Shown: positions 28,255 through 37,002 of the stretch, piece by piece
How the letters are laid out: every line of letters starts with the position of its first letter
Position numbering within the stretch: the stretch's first letter is position 1
From: Agrococcus pavilionensis RW1
Lineage (GTDB): Bacteria > Actinomycetota > Actinomycetes > Actinomycetales > Microbacteriaceae
Assembly (NCBI RefSeq): GCF_000400485.1
Contig: NZ_ASHR01000001.1
Span: 32,626 to 96,625, forward strand
Reading direction: 5' to 3'
Length of the DNA stretch: 64,000 nt
Program-made: the position numbers and the translations under genes
The notes under the pieces: model-generated
The model's input: only the letters and a program-made list of their open reading frames with translations
Database searches by the model: none
What the model was told of the DNA's origin: nothing

Positions 28255-30912
28255 TCAACGGCCGAGCCCCTCGCGCACGGCCTCGAGCGCTCGCGGCATC
28301 GCGCTCGCGTCCTGCCCGCCGCCCTGCGCCATGTCGGGCTTGCCGCCGCCGCCGCCGCCGAGCACCGCGGCCGCCGCCTTCGCGAGCGGTCCCGCCGCGG
28401 CGCCGCCGCGCCGGGCCGCGTCGTTCGTCGCCACGACGATCGCGGGCTTGCCGTCGACCGCGCCGCCGATCGCGACGACCGCGGGCTCGGCGCCGAGGCG
28501 CTCCCGCACCTGGCCCGCGAGCGAGCGCAGGTCGTCCTGCGAGCCGACCGCGCCGAGGTCGACCGCCGCGAGCAGCACGTCGCCCACGCGCGTCGCGGCG
28601 TCGGCGATCGGCTGCACGCGCGAGGCGAGCTGCTTCGACTCGAACTCGGCGATGCGCTTCTCGGCCGCCTTGAGCGAGAGCACGAGCTCCTCGATGCGGC
28701 CGGGCAGCTGCTCGCGCGGCGTCTTGAGCATGCCGGTGAGCTCGCTCACGAGCGTGCGCTCCGCGACCAGCTGGCGGAACGCATCCGCCCCCACCGCCGC
28801 CTCGACGCGACGGCTCGTCGAACCGACGCTCGCCTCGCTCGTGATCGAGATGAGGCCGATCTGGCTCGACGCGTCGACGTGCGTGCCGCCGCACAGCTCG
28901 CGCGACCACGGGCCGCCGATGTCGACCATGCGCACGGTGTCACCGTACTTCTCGCCGAAGAGCGCCATCGCGCCGAGCGCCTTCGCCTCGTCGAGCGGCA
29001 TGAGCCGCGTCTCGACCGGCAGGTCGTCGCGGATCGCCGAGTTGGCGATGCCCTCGAGCTCCTGCCGCATGTCGTGCGAGAGCGCGCTCGACCACGAGAA
29101 GTCGAGCCGCATGTAGCCCGCCTTGTTGTAGGAGCCCGACTGCGCCGCATCCGGCCCGAGCAGCTGGCGGAGCGCCGCGTGCACGACGTGCGTCGCGGAG
29201 TGCGCCTGGTTGGCGCCGCGCCGGTAGCGCTCGTCGACGACGGAGCGCGCGACGTCGCCGACCGCGATCTCGCCGGAGGTGACGCGCACCATGTGGCTCG
29301 TGAGGCCCGCGACCGGGCGCTGCACGTCGAGCACGTCGGCCTCGAAGCCCGCGCCGATGAGCCGGCCCTGGTCGCTGTCCTGGCCGCCCGCCTCGGCGTA
29401 GAGCGAGGTCGCCGTCAGCACGACCTCGACCTCCTCGCCCGCACCCGCGGTCTGCGCCGACGCGCCGTCGGCGATGATGCCGATGACCTCGCCGTCGGCC
29501 TCGAGCTCGTCGTAGCCGAGGAACGCCGTCTCGCCCTTCGCGCGCAGGTCCGAGTAGACCGAGAGGTCGGCCAGCTGGCGGCGGCGCGACTTCGCGTCGG
29601 CCTTCGCGCGCGTGCGCTGCTCGCTCATGAGCGTCTCGAACGTCGAGCGGTCGACCTCGAGGCCCGCCTCCTCGGCGATCTCCATCGTCAGGTCGATCGG
29701 GAAGCCGTAGGTGTCGTGCAGCAGGAACGCGGTCTTGCCCGGCACGACGTGCCCCGCGTCGGAGCGCACGCCCTGGATCGCGAGGTCGAGCACGGTCGAG
29801 CCCGACTCGAGGGTCTTGAGGAAGGTCTCCTCCTCGGCGATCGCCATCCGCTCGATGCGGCCGAACGACTGCTCGAGCTCGGGGTAGGCGGTCGACATCG
29901 CGTCGAAGCTCGCGCGGAAGAGCGTCGGGAACGTCGCCTCGTGCACGCCGAGCAGGCGCATCGAGCGGATCGAGCGGCGCATGAGGCGGCGCAGGATGTA
30001 GCCGCGGCCGTCGTTGCCGGGCGTGACGCCGTCGCCCATGAGCATGAGCGACGAGCGCACGTGATCCGCGACCACGCGCATCCGCACGTCGTCCTCGGCG
30101 TCCGCGCCGTAGCGGCGGCCGGAGAGCTCGCTCGCGAGGTCGAGCACGGGGCGCACCTGGTCGATCTCGTACATGTTCTGCACGCCCTGCTTGAGGAACG
30201 CGACGCGCTCGAGGCCCATGCCGGTGTCGATGTTCTTGCGCGGCAGCTCGCGCACGATCGTGAACTCGGTCTTCGAGCGCACGTCGGCGATCTCGTCCTG
30301 CATGAAGACGAGGTTCCAGATCTCGACGTAGCGGTCGCTCCCGGTCGCGGGCCCGCCGTCGGGGCCGTGCTCGGGCCCGAGGTCGAAGAAGATCTCCGAG
30401 TCGGGGCCCGCGGGACCGGGCTGGCCGGTCATCCAGTAGTTGTCCTCGAGCCCGAGGCGCTGGATGCGCGCGGGGTCGACGTCGGTCGACTCGATCCAGA
30501 GCCGCTCGGCCTCGTCGTCGGTCTCGAAGACCGTGACCCACAGGTCGTCGGGGCTGAAGCCGTAGCCGCCGTCGGCCTCCGAGCCGGTGAGCAGCTCCCA
30601 CGCCCAGACGATCGCCTCGCGCTTGAAGTAGTCGCCGAACGACCAGTTGCCCGCCATCTGGAAGAACGTGCCGTGCCGCGGCGTGCGGCCGACCTCCTCG
30701 ATGTCGTTCGTGCGGATGCACTTCTGCACGTCGGCGACGCGGGGCCACGGCGCGGGCACGCGGCCCGAGAGGTAGGGGATGAACGGCACCATGCCGGCGA
30801 TCGTGAACATGATCGCCGGGTCGTCGCTCACGAGCGGCGCCGAGGGCACGATCTGGTGGTCGCGGCGCTCGAAGTGCTCCAGGAAGCGGCGGTGGATCTC
30901 TGCGGTCTGCAT
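28255..30912 (-). CDS. alaS: Alanyl-tRNA synthetase AlaS
   Basis: Charges tRNA-Ala and edits mischarged Ser/Gly. At 885 residues it has all domains: class II catalytic core with IMFTIAGMVPF, CIRTNDIEEVG, HGTFFQMAGNWSFGDYF; tRNA-binding middle; editing domain with the zinc-site histidines in AHSATHVVH and CGGTHVD; and a C-terminal DHHA1-like domain with a GGGGGGKPDMAQGGG run. It heads the alaS-ruvX-mltG-aro unit. A hairpin that may end the upstream rpsD unit lies at 30948-30974. Confidence 0.98.
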   Translation of the reverse strand: MQTAEIHRRFLEHFERRDHQIVPSAPLVSDDPAIMFTIAGMVPFIPYLSGRVPAPWPRVADVQKCIRTNDIEEVGRTPRHGTFFQMAGNWSFGDYFKREAIVWAWELLTGSEADGGYGFSPDDLWVTVFETDDEAERLWIESTDVDPARIQRLGLEDNYWMTGQPGPAGPDSEIFFDLGPEHGPDGGPATGSDRYVEIWNLVFMQDEIADVRSKTEFTIVRELPRKNIDTGMGLERVAFLKQGVQNMYEIDQVRPVLDLASELSGRRYGADAEDDVRMRVVADHVRSSLMLMGDGVTPGNDGRGYILRRLMRRSIRSMRLLGVHEATFPTLFRASFDAMSTAYPELEQSFGRIERMAIAEEETFLKTLESGSTVLDLAIQGVRSDAGHVVPGKTAFLLHDTYGFPIDLTMEIAEEAGLEVDRSTFETLMSEQRTRAKADAKSRRRQLADLSVYSDLRAKGETAFLGYDELEADGEVIGIIADGASAQTAGAGEEVEVVLTATSLYAEAGGQDSDQGRLIGAGFEADVLDVQRPVAGLTSHMVRVTSGEIAVGDVARSVVDERYRRGANQAHSATHVVHAALRQLLGPDAAQSGSYNKAGYMRLDFSWSSALSHDMRQELEGIANSAIRDDLPVETRLMPLDEAKALGAMALFGEKYGDTVRMVDIGGPWSRELCGGTHVDASSQIGLISITSEASVGSTSRRVEAAVGADAFRQLVAERTLVSELTGMLKTPREQLPGRIEELVLSLKAAEKRIAEFESKQLASRVQPIADAATRVGDVLLAAVDLGAVGSQDDLRSLAGQVRERLGAEPAVVAIGGAVDGKPAIVVATNDAARRGGAAAGPLAKAAAAVLGGGGGGKPDMAQGGGQDASAMPRALEAVREGLGR

Positions 30913-30947
30913 TCGGTCAGGTCTCTCCAGCCCCAGCGGGGCATGAC

Positions 30948-30974
30948 GAGCCCGGGCGCGGGGCGCCCGGGCTC
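30948..30974 (-). terminator. Hairpin between the 59-aa gene and alaS
   Basis: A perfect 12-bp stem, GAGCCCGGGCGC with GCGCCCGGGCTC around a GGG loop, lies 13 bases after the stop of the 59-aa gene. There is no clear U-run, as is usual for high-GC actinobacteria. It could end the upstream transcript or separate alaS expression from it. Confidence 0.65.
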
Positions 30975-30987
30975 GGATCGGGTGTCG

Positions 30988-31167
30988 TCACTCGCCTCGC
31001 AGCTCGCGGTCGCGAGCCTGGTAGCCGTCCTTGACGGCGTCCGTGAACTCGCGGCTACGGGCGTCGACGTTGTCGAGGAACGCCTTGCCCTTCTCGGTCT
31101 CCTCGATGCGGCGCGCGGCGAAGACGCCGATGACGACGCCGATGGCCAGGAACAGGAGCTTCTTCAC
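30988..31167 (-). CDS. Small membrane-anchored protein between rpsD and alaS (59 aa)
   Basis: A GTG-started frame encodes 59 residues: MKKLLFLAIGVVIGVFAARRIEETE, then KGKAFLDNVDARSREFTDAVKDGYQARDRELRGE. The first 18 residues form one membrane helix with a short basic start. The rest is a charged amphipathic helix, possibly coiled coil. GGGGGA lies upstream as ribosome site. Similar short proteins are found at this place in other Microbacteriaceae (from memory). Function unknown; an envelope role is a guess. Confidence 0.8.
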   Translation of the reverse strand: MKKLLFLAIGVVIGVFAARRIEETEKGKAFLDNVDARSREFTDAVKDGYQARDRELRGE

Positions 31168-31236
31168 AGCGGGTCCCCCTCGGGTGTCTGGGTGCGCCCG
31201 ACGCCGATCGCGGCCGGGGCGCAGTCAGTCTAACGA

Positions 31237-31268
31237 CGAGAGGGGCCGCCTTCCGGCGACCCCTCTCG
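31237..31268 (-). terminator. Rho-independent-type hairpin after rpsD
   Basis: CGAGAGGGG and CCCCTCTCG flank a second short pairing and a TTCC loop, giving a long GC-rich stem 14 bases after the rpsD stop. No U-tract follows. It likely ends or attenuates the rpsD transcript before the 59-aa gene. Confidence 0.75.
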
Positions 31269-31282
31269 ATGCACCGCTCCGA

Positions 31283-31912
31283 TCAGCGAGCGGCGTAGTA
31301 CTCGACGACGAGCTGGACCTCGGCCACGACGGGGACCTCGGCGCGCGCCGGGCGGCGCACGAGGCGCGCCTGCAGGCGGTCGAGCTGCACGTCGAGGTAC
31401 GGCGGCACCGGGGGCAGCACGCCGGCGTGACCGCCGGCCGCGGCGACCTGGAAGGGCTCCATGCCCTCGCTGCGCTCGTGCACGTGGATGAGCTGGCCCG
31501 GCTTCACGCGGAACGACGGGCGGTCGACGCGCTGGCCGTCGACCATGATGTGGCGGTGCACGACGAGCTGGCGGGCCTGCGAGATGGTGCGGGCGAAGCC
31601 GGCGCGCAGCACGAGCGCGTCGAGGCGCATCTCGAGCAGCTCGACGAGGTTCTCACCCGTCAGGCCGGCCTGGCGGCGCGCCTCGTTGAACGTCGTGCGC
31701 AGCTGCGCCTCGCGGATGCCGTACTGGGCGCGCAGGCGCTGCTTCTCGCGGAGGCGGACGGCGTAGTCGCTGTCGGCCTTGCGCTTGGTGCGGCCGTGCT
31801 GGCCGGGGCCGTAGGGGCGCTTCTCGAGGTAGCGCGCGGCCTTCGGGGTGAGGGCGACGCCGAGGGCGCGCGAGAGGCGCACCTTCGAACGGGTACGGGA
31901 CTTCGTGGACAT
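31283..31912 (-). CDS. rpsD: 30S ribosomal protein S4 RpsD
   Basis: Primary 16S rRNA-binding protein that nucleates 30S assembly. The 209 residues show the basic N-terminus, GQHGRTKRKADSDYAVRLREKQRLRAQYGI, and the S4 RNA-binding domain with RLDALVLRAGFARTISQARQLVVHRHIMVDG. The gene stands alone and not in the rpsM-rpsK-rpoA operon, as usual in actinobacteria. GAAGGAAG precedes the ATG. S4 often represses its own synthesis; the structured leader upstream fits that idea. Confidence 0.97.
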   Translation of the reverse strand: MSTKSRTRSKVRLSRALGVALTPKAARYLEKRPYGPGQHGRTKRKADSDYAVRLREKQRLRAQYGIREAQLRTTFNEARRQAGLTGENLVELLEMRLDALVLRAGFARTISQARQLVVHRHIMVDGQRVDRPSFRVKPGQLIHVHERSEGMEPFQVAAAGGHAGVLPPVPPYLDVQLDRLQARLVRRPARAEVPVVAEVQLVVEYYAAR

Positions 31913-31932
31913 GACTTCCTTCGCTGATTCGC

Positions 31933-32031
31933 TGCCGCGCGAGCGGCTGTCGCGGCCGAGTGCCGCGACCTAAGGAGGGTTGCGGGTCCGGATGCGTCGG
32001 CATGGCTGCCGTTGGACCGTCGACCAGGCTA
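31933..32031 (-). promoter_or_regulatory. rpsD promoter box and structured leader
   Basis: A TAGCCT box (32026-32031, minus) would give a leader of about 105 nt. The leader holds two hairpins just before the rpsD ribosome site: a 7-bp stem at 31949-31969 (GTCGCGG/CCGCGAC) and a 5-bp stem GCCGC/GCGGC at 31933-31947. This could be an S4 autoregulatory leader, which is inference. No convincing -35 box. Confidence 0.4.
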
Positions 32032-32036
32032 CCAGA

Positions 32037-33419
32037 TCAGCGCTCGCCGGCGAGGATCCGCCGGATGCGCTCGAGCCGCGCCGCGACGTCGCGCTCGAAG
32101 CCGTGCGCGCCGGGCTCGTAGTAGCGGCGCCCCACGAGCGGGTCGGGCAGGTGCTGCTGCGTCGCGACCCCGTGCGGCGCGTCGTGCGCGTAGCGATAGC
32201 CCTTCCCGTGGCCGAGCCGCTTCGCGCCCGGGTAGTGGGCATCGCGGAGGTGCGTCGGCACGCGGCCGAAGTCGCCGGCGCGCACGTCGGCGATCGCGCG
32301 GTCGATGCCGAGGTAGGAGCGGTTCGACTTCGGCGCGGTCGCGAGGTAGACGACCGCCTCCGCGAGCGGGATGCGGCCCTCGGGCATGCCGATGAGCTGC
32401 ACGGCCTGCGCCGCGGCGGTCGCGATGACGAGGCCCTGCGGGTCGGCCATCCCGATGTCCTCGCTCGCGAGCACGATGACGCGACGGGCGATGAAGCGCG
32501 GGTCCTCCCCCGCCTCGATCATGCGCGCGAGGTAGTGGAGCGCCGCGTCGGGGTCGGAGCCGCGCACCGACTTGATGAACGCCGAGATGACGTCGTAGTG
32601 CTCGTCGCCCTGCCGGTCGTAGCGCAGCAGCGCCCGGTCGACCGCGCTCGCGAGCGCCTCGGCCGTCACGGTGACCGGCGCATCCGCTGCACCATCGCCA
32701 TCGCCGTCGTCGTCCTCGTCGTCGTCGTCCGCGTCGCCGCGGGCCGCCTCGAGCGCGTGCGCGCCGGCGGCCTCGAGGGCCGTGAGCGCGCGACGAGCGT
32801 CGCCCGACGAGAGCCGCACGAGCTGCGCGCGGGCATCGTCGTCGAGCGCGATGCGACCGCCGAAGCCGCGCGGGTCGGCGATCGCGCGCTCGACGAGCAT
32901 GACGATGTCATCGTCGTCGAGCGGCTCGAGCGTGAGCAGCAGCGAGCGCGAGAGCAGCGGGCTGATGACGCTGAACGACGGGTTCTCGGTCGTCGCGGCG
33001 ATGAGCGTGACCCAGCCCTGCTCGACGCCCGGCAGCAGCGCATCCTGCTGCGCCTTCGTGAAGCGGTGGATCTCGTCGAGGAAGAGCACGGTCGACCGCT
33101 GGTAGAGGTCGCGGTCGGTCAGGGCCGCCTCCATCACCTGCCGCACGTCCTTCACCCCGGCGGTCACGGCGCTCAGCTCGACGAAGCGCCGGTCGGAGGA
33201 GTGCGCGATCGACTGCGCGAGCGTCGTCTTGCCGGTGCCGGGAGGCCCCCACAGGATGACGCTCTGCCCGCTCGCGGCGCCGCCGCCGGCGGTCTGGCTC
33301 GAGGCGGCGAGTCGACGCAGCGGCGAGCCGGGGCCGAGCAGGTGCCGTTGGCCGACGACCTCGTCGAGGCTCGTCGGGCGCATGCGCACCGCGAGCGGCG
33401 CCGTCGTCCCCATGGCCAT
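32037..33419 (-). CDS. rarA: Replication-associated recombination protein A (RarA/MgsA), AAA+ ATPase
   Basis: AAA+ protein of the clamp-loader-like family that acts at stalled forks. The 460 residues show [18 protein letters not shown], Walker [10 protein letters not shown] near residue 60, Walker [10 protein letters not shown], and sensor AATTENPSF. The C-terminal domain has [22 protein letters not shown] and [12 protein letters not shown]. An acidic Asp/Glu-rich insert ([15 protein letters not shown]) of about 20 residues interrupts the lid-to-C-terminal linker. The ATG at 33419 is six bases after a TAGGCT box. Confidence 0.94.
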   Translation of the reverse strand: MAMGTTAPLAVRMRPTSLDEVVGQRHLLGPGSPLRRLAASSQTAGGGAASGQSVILWGPPGTGKTTLAQSIAHSSDRRFVELSAVTAGVKDVRQVMEAALTDRDLYQRSTVLFLDEIHRFTKAQQDALLPGVEQGWVTLIAATTENPSFSVISPLLSRSLLLTLEPLDDDDIVMLVERAIADPRGFGGRIALDDDARAQLVRLSSGDARRALTALEAAGAHALEAARGDADDDDEDDDGDGDGAADAPVTVTAEALASAVDRALLRYDRQGDEHYDVISAFIKSVRGSDPDAALHYLARMIEAGEDPRFIARRVIVLASEDIGMADPQGLVIATAAAQAVQLIGMPEGRIPLAEAVVYLATAPKSNRSYLGIDRAIADVRAGDFGRVPTHLRDAHYPGAKRLGHGKGYRYAHDAPHGVATQQHLPDPLVGRRYYEPGAHGFERDVAARLERIRRILAGER

Positions 33420-33425
33420 GCCTCC

Positions 33426-33431
33426 AGCCTA
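33426..33431 (-). promoter_or_regulatory. -10 box of leaderless rarA
   Basis: TAGGCT is followed by GGAGGC and then the rarA ATG. The six-base gap matches the leaderless pattern seen at several other genes in this window. Confidence 0.5.
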
Positions 33432-33497
33432 GGCGGGGCCGCCCACGCCGGCCCGTCCCGTCGGCCTGCCCGCGCAGGCGCCGCCCCGCGCAAGCGG

Positions 33498-33503
33498 TAG
33501 CCT
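33498..33503 (+). promoter_or_regulatory. -10 box of the cyclophilin gene
   Basis: TAGCCT within GCGGTAGCCTGAACG, about 44 bases before the GTG start at 33547. It predicts a leader of roughly 37 nt that includes the AGGAG ribosome site. A -35 box is not evident. It is divergent from the rarA promoter. Confidence 0.4.
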
Positions 33504-33546
33504 GAACGCCGCATCGCGCGGGCGCGCGGAGCGAGAGGAGAGCCGA

Positions 33547-34305
33547 GTGGTCACGAAGCAGGAGCAGGAGCGCCGGGTGCGCGACTACCGCGCGCGGCAG
33601 ACGGTGCACGAGCGCCGCAAGCGCCGGCAGCGCCGCGACTCGCTCATCGGCGGCGGTCTCGCGCTCCTCGTGCTGCTCGGCGGCACCGCGCTCATCGCGC
33701 TCCAGCAGCCGGGCGACCCGGCAGACCCCGCCGACACCGCCGCGCCCGCAGCGAGCGAGAGCGCCGGCGAGTCGCTCGTGCCCGACCCCTCGCTCGCCGA
33801 GGAGCGCACCTGGACGGGGTCGATGACGCTGAACGGCGTCGAGCTCGGCGTCGAGCTCGACGGCGCGGCCGCGCCGCAGGCCGTCTCGGCAGTGCTCTTC
33901 GACACGCAGCGCGACTACTACGACGGCTCGACGTGCCACCGCCTCACGACGAGCGAGGGCTTCTCGGTGCTGCAGTGCGGCTCGATCGACGGGCAGGGCG
34001 GCGGCGACCCGTCGTTCATGTACGGGCCGATCGAGAACGCGCCCGCCGACGACCTCTACGTCGAGGGCACGATCGCCATGGCGCGCCAGGGCAACAACGC
34101 CGAGTCGAACGGCCACCAGTTCTTCATCGTCTACGGCGACACGACGATCCCCTCCGACAGCGCCGGCGGCTACTCCGTCATCGGCCGCGTGACCTCGGGG
34201 CTCGACGCGCTCCGCGACGAGGTCATCGCGAAGGGCACCGAGGGCGGCGTGCCCGACGGACCGCCCGCCGAGCCGGTCACGATCGACGACTTCACGCTCG
34301 AGTAG
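33547..34305 (+). CDS. Membrane-anchored cyclophilin-type peptidyl-prolyl isomerase
   Basis: Cis-trans prolyl isomerase of 252 residues, likely acting outside the membrane. A basic N-terminus (about 1-34) is followed by one membrane helix (LIGGGLALLVLLGGTALIAL, about 34-54). An Ala/Ser/Pro-rich linker leads to the cyclophilin domain from about 90. Domain marks are CHRLTTSEGFSVLQCGS, GTIAMARQGNNAESNGHQFFIVYGDT and VIGRVTSGLDAL. The start is GTG with GAGAGGAGAG upstream. The DUF349 gene follows after 60 bases. Confidence 0.93.
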   Translation: MVTKQEQERRVRDYRARQTVHERRKRRQRRDSLIGGGLALLVLLGGTALIALQQPGDPADPADTAAPAASESAGESLVPDPSLAEERTWTGSMTLNGVELGVELDGAAAPQAVSAVLFDTQRDYYDGSTCHRLTTSEGFSVLQCGSIDGQGGGDPSFMYGPIENAPADDLYVEGTIAMARQGNNAESNGHQFFIVYGDTTIPSDSAGGYSVIGRVTSGLDALRDEVIAKGTEGGVPDGPPAEPVTIDDFTLE

Positions 34306-34324
34306 CCGCCGCCGCGCATCGCGG

Positions 34325-34330
34325 TACGCT
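34325..34330 (+). promoter_or_regulatory. Possible -10 box of the DUF349 gene
   Basis: TACGCT in GCGGTACGCTCGATG, 35 bases before the ATG at 34366. It would give a short leader with GAGAGAT near the start. Weak evidence from one hexamer only. Confidence 0.3.
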
Positions 34331-34365
34331 CGATGCGCCCCTCCCCTCGTCTGAGAGATCCCGTC

Positions 34366-35931
34366 ATGACCGACTCCACCCAGCCCACCGACTCCGCCCC
34401 CGCGGAGGAGACCACCGTCGCCGCCGACAGCGCCGTCGCCGAGCAGCCGACGCCCGCCCCCGAGCCGCTCGACGACGCGCAGCCCGACGCCGAGGCAGGC
34501 GCCGCCGAGATGGCGGCGGCCGCCGACGCTGCGACGGGGATCCCGGTCGAGCACGCCGTCGCCGAGCTGTCGGCCGACGAGGCGCCGGTCGAGGCCGCGC
34601 CCGCCGACGAGGCGCCCGCGGCAGCCGCCGACGAGCCCTCGACCGACGCGGCGCCCGCCGCCGAGGCGGAGCAGCCCGCTGCGGAGGACGAGCCGCGGAT
34701 GGGCGAGCCCGTCATCGAGCGCGGCCTCGGCCGCGTCGACGCCACCGGCACCGTCGCGGTGCAGGAGGGCGAGCGGTGGCGCATCGTCGGCCAGTTCCCC
34801 GACGTCGAGGCCACCGAGGCGCTCGCCTACTTCGAGCGCAAGTTCGCCGACCTCGAGGGCCAGGTGCGCCTGCTCGAGCAGCGCATCCGCGGCGGGGCGA
34901 GCGCGCGCGACGTCGCGAAGGCCGCTTCGCACCTCTACAGCACGGTGCAGGACGCGAGCGCCGTCGGCGACATCCCCTCGCTCCTCACGCGGCTCGACGC
35001 GCTGCGCGGCGAGCTCGGCGAGCTCGAGGCCCAGCAGCAGGCCGCGAGCCGCGCCGAGGTCGAGGCCGCGCTCGCCGAGCGCACGAAGGTCGTCGAGTCG
35101 ATCGAGCAGCTCGCGAGCGGCGACCTCGCGAACGTGCAGTGGAAGCAGACGATGCAGAAGGTCGACGCGCTCTTCGCCGACTGGCAGCGGCTGCAGAAGG
35201 ACGGCCCGCGGCTGTCGAAGAGCCAGGCGGACGCCCTCTGGAAGCGCTTCCGCGACGCTCGTGCGACGCTCGAATCGGCGCGCCGCAAGTTCTTCGCCGA
35301 GCTCGACGCCTCCCACAAGGACGTGCGCGCGCGCAAGCAGGCGCTCGTCGAGCAGGCCCAGGCGCTCGCGTCGAAGGGCTCGGACGGCATCCCCGCCTAC
35401 CGCGCGCTCCTCGACCAGTGGAAGGCCGCCGGTCGCGCCGGCCGCAAGGTCGACGACGCGCTGTGGGCGCAGTTCAAGGAGGCCGGCGACGTGCTCTTCT
35501 CGGCCAAGGCCGAGCAGGCGGCGATCGACGACGAGCAGTACGCCGGCAACCTCACCGCCAAGCGCGCCCTGCTCGACGAGGCGGCCCCGATCCTCGAGAT
35601 GCAGGACCGCGCGAAGGCCCGCGAGGCGCTGCTCGGCATCCAGCGCCGCTGGGACGAGATCGGCCGCGTGCCCCGCGAGGCGCTGCGCGAGGTCGAGGAC
35701 CGCATGCGGAAGATCGAGACGCACGTGCGCGAGCTCGACGAGCGGCACTGGAACGCCTCCAACCCCGAGCGGAAGGCGCGCTCCGAGGGCCTCGCCGGCC
35801 AGCTGGAGGAGGCGATCGAGAAGCTCGAGGCCGAGATCGCCGAGACGAGCGATGCGAAGAAGAAGGCCGAGCTCGAGGCCGAGCTGCAGACGAAGCGCTC
35901 GTGGCTCGAGGTCGTCGCCGCCGCAGGCTGA
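34366..35931 (+). CDS. DUF349-repeat coiled-coil protein
   Basis: A 521-residue protein. The first ~120 residues are a low-complexity Ala/Asp/Glu/Pro tract without predicted fold. A short motif follows (GRVDATGTVAVQEGERWRIVGQFPDVEATEALAYFERKF). The rest consists of repeated helical DUF349 units with the recurring pattern W-x2-x-G-R, as in LFADWQRLQKDGPR, LLDQWKAAGRAG and IQRRWDEIGRVPREAL. The C-terminus is a long charged coiled coil. Such proteins are common in actinobacteria next to ppi genes; the function is unknown. ATG at 34366 was preferred to 34333, which lies at the putative promoter. Confidence 0.9.
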   Translation: MTDSTQPTDSAPAEETTVAADSAVAEQPTPAPEPLDDAQPDAEAGAAEMAAAADAATGIPVEHAVAELSADEAPVEAAPADEAPAAAADEPSTDAAPAAEAEQPAAEDEPRMGEPVIERGLGRVDATGTVAVQEGERWRIVGQFPDVEATEALAYFERKFADLEGQVRLLEQRIRGGASARDVAKAASHLYSTVQDASAVGDIPSLLTRLDALRGELGELEAQQQAASRAEVEAALAERTKVVESIEQLASGDLANVQWKQTMQKVDALFADWQRLQKDGPRLSKSQADALWKRFRDARATLESARRKFFAELDASHKDVRARKQALVEQAQALASKGSDGIPAYRALLDQWKAAGRAGRKVDDALWAQFKEAGDVLFSAKAEQAAIDDEQYAGNLTAKRALLDEAAPILEMQDRAKAREALLGIQRRWDEIGRVPREALREVEDRMRKIETHVRELDERHWNASNPERKARSEGLAGQLEEAIEKLEAEIAETSDAKKKAELEAELQTKRSWLEVVAAAG

Positions 35932-35944
35932 GCGGATGACTCGA

Positions 35945-35974
35945 GAGGGCCGGGATCGCGAGATCCCGGCCCTC
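35945..35974 (+). terminator. Strong hairpin after the DUF349 gene
   Basis: A perfect 13-bp stem (GAGGGCCGGGATC with its complement) closed by a GCGA loop, 13 bases after the stop. It lies between convergent genes and may serve both strands. CGTCGTCC follows, without a clear T-run. Confidence 0.85.
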
Positions 35975-36000
35975 CGTCGTCCCCGCGGCCGACGGCCGGG

Positions 36001-37002
36001 TCAGGCCTGCTCGAACGCCGCGTCGAAGCGCGTCGTGGAGGGGTCGAGGTCGAAGCGCCGCAGCGCCCCGAGGGCCTCGGGCGCGCCCTGCAGCCGATCC
36101 ATGCCCGCGTCCTCCCACTCGATCGAGATCGGGCCGTCGTAGCCGATCGCGGAGAGCGTGCGGAACGCGTCGCCCCACGGCACGTCGCCGCGCCCCGCCG
36201 AGACGAAGTCCCAGCCGCGGCGCGGGTGCCCCCACGGCAGGTGCGACGACAGGATGCCGTTGCGCCCGTCGCCCATCCGCATCCTCGTGTCCTTGCAGTC
36301 GACGTGGAAGATGCGGTCGGCGAAGTCGGAGAGGAACGAGACGGGGTCGATCCCCTGCCACAGCATGTGACTCGGGTCCCAGTTGAGGCCGAAGGATGCG
36401 CGGTGCCCGATCGCCTCGAGCGCGCGCACGGTCGACCAGTGGTCGTAGGCGATCTCGCTCGGGTGCACCTCGTGCGCGAAGCGCACGCCGCACTCCTCGA
36501 AGACGTCGAGGATGGAGTGCCAGCGCTCGGCGAAGTCCTCGTAGCCGCGCTGGATCACCGCGTCGGGCACGGGCGGGAACTGCGCGACGTACTGCCAGAT
36601 CGACGAGCCGGTGAAGCCGACGACCGTGGTCACGCCGAGCGCGCGCGCCATCCGCGCGGTGTCCATGAGCTCGGCGGCGGCGCGCTGCCGCACGCCCTCC
36701 GGGTCGCCGTCGCCCCACACGCGCGGCCGCACGATCGCCTCGTGCCGGAAGTCGATCGGGTCGTCGCACACCGCCTGGCCGTGCAGGTGGTTCGAGATCG
36801 CCCACACGCCGAGGCCGTTGCGCTCGAGGATCTCGCGCCGGCCGGCGACGTAGTCGGCGTCGTCCCAGCGCGAGGCGTCGAGGTGGTCGCCCCAGCACGC
36901 GATCTCGAGGCCGTCGAAGCCCCACGAGCCCGCGAGCCGCGCCAGCTCCTCGAACGGCAGGTCGGCCCACTGGCCGGTGAACAGGGTGAAGGGTCGCGTC
37001 AT
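36001..37002 (-). CDS. Sugar phosphate isomerase/epimerase, TIM-barrel (AP-endonuclease family 2)
   Basis: A 333-residue xylose-isomerase-like TIM barrel. Metal and acid positions are visible in [73 protein letters not shown] and [12 protein letters not shown]. Such enzymes isomerise or epimerise sugars or inositol derivatives. It is coupled by ATGA to the Gfo/Idh gene and ends the accessory sugar operon. The substrate cannot be told from sequence. Confidence 0.88.
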   Translation of the reverse strand: MTRPFTLFTGQWADLPFEELARLAGSWGFDGLEIACWGDHLDASRWDDADYVAGRREILERNGLGVWAISNHLHGQAVCDDPIDFRHEAIVRPRVWGDGDPEGVRQRAAAELMDTARMARALGVTTVVGFTGSSIWQYVAQFPPVPDAVIQRGYEDFAERWHSILDVFEECGVRFAHEVHPSEIAYDHWSTVRALEAIGHRASFGLNWDPSHMLWQGIDPVSFLSDFADRIFHVDCKDTRMRMGDGRNGILSSHLPWGHPRRGWDFVSAGRGDVPWGDAFRTLSAIGYDGPISIEWEDAGMDRLQGAPEALGALRRFDLDPSTTRFDAAFEQA

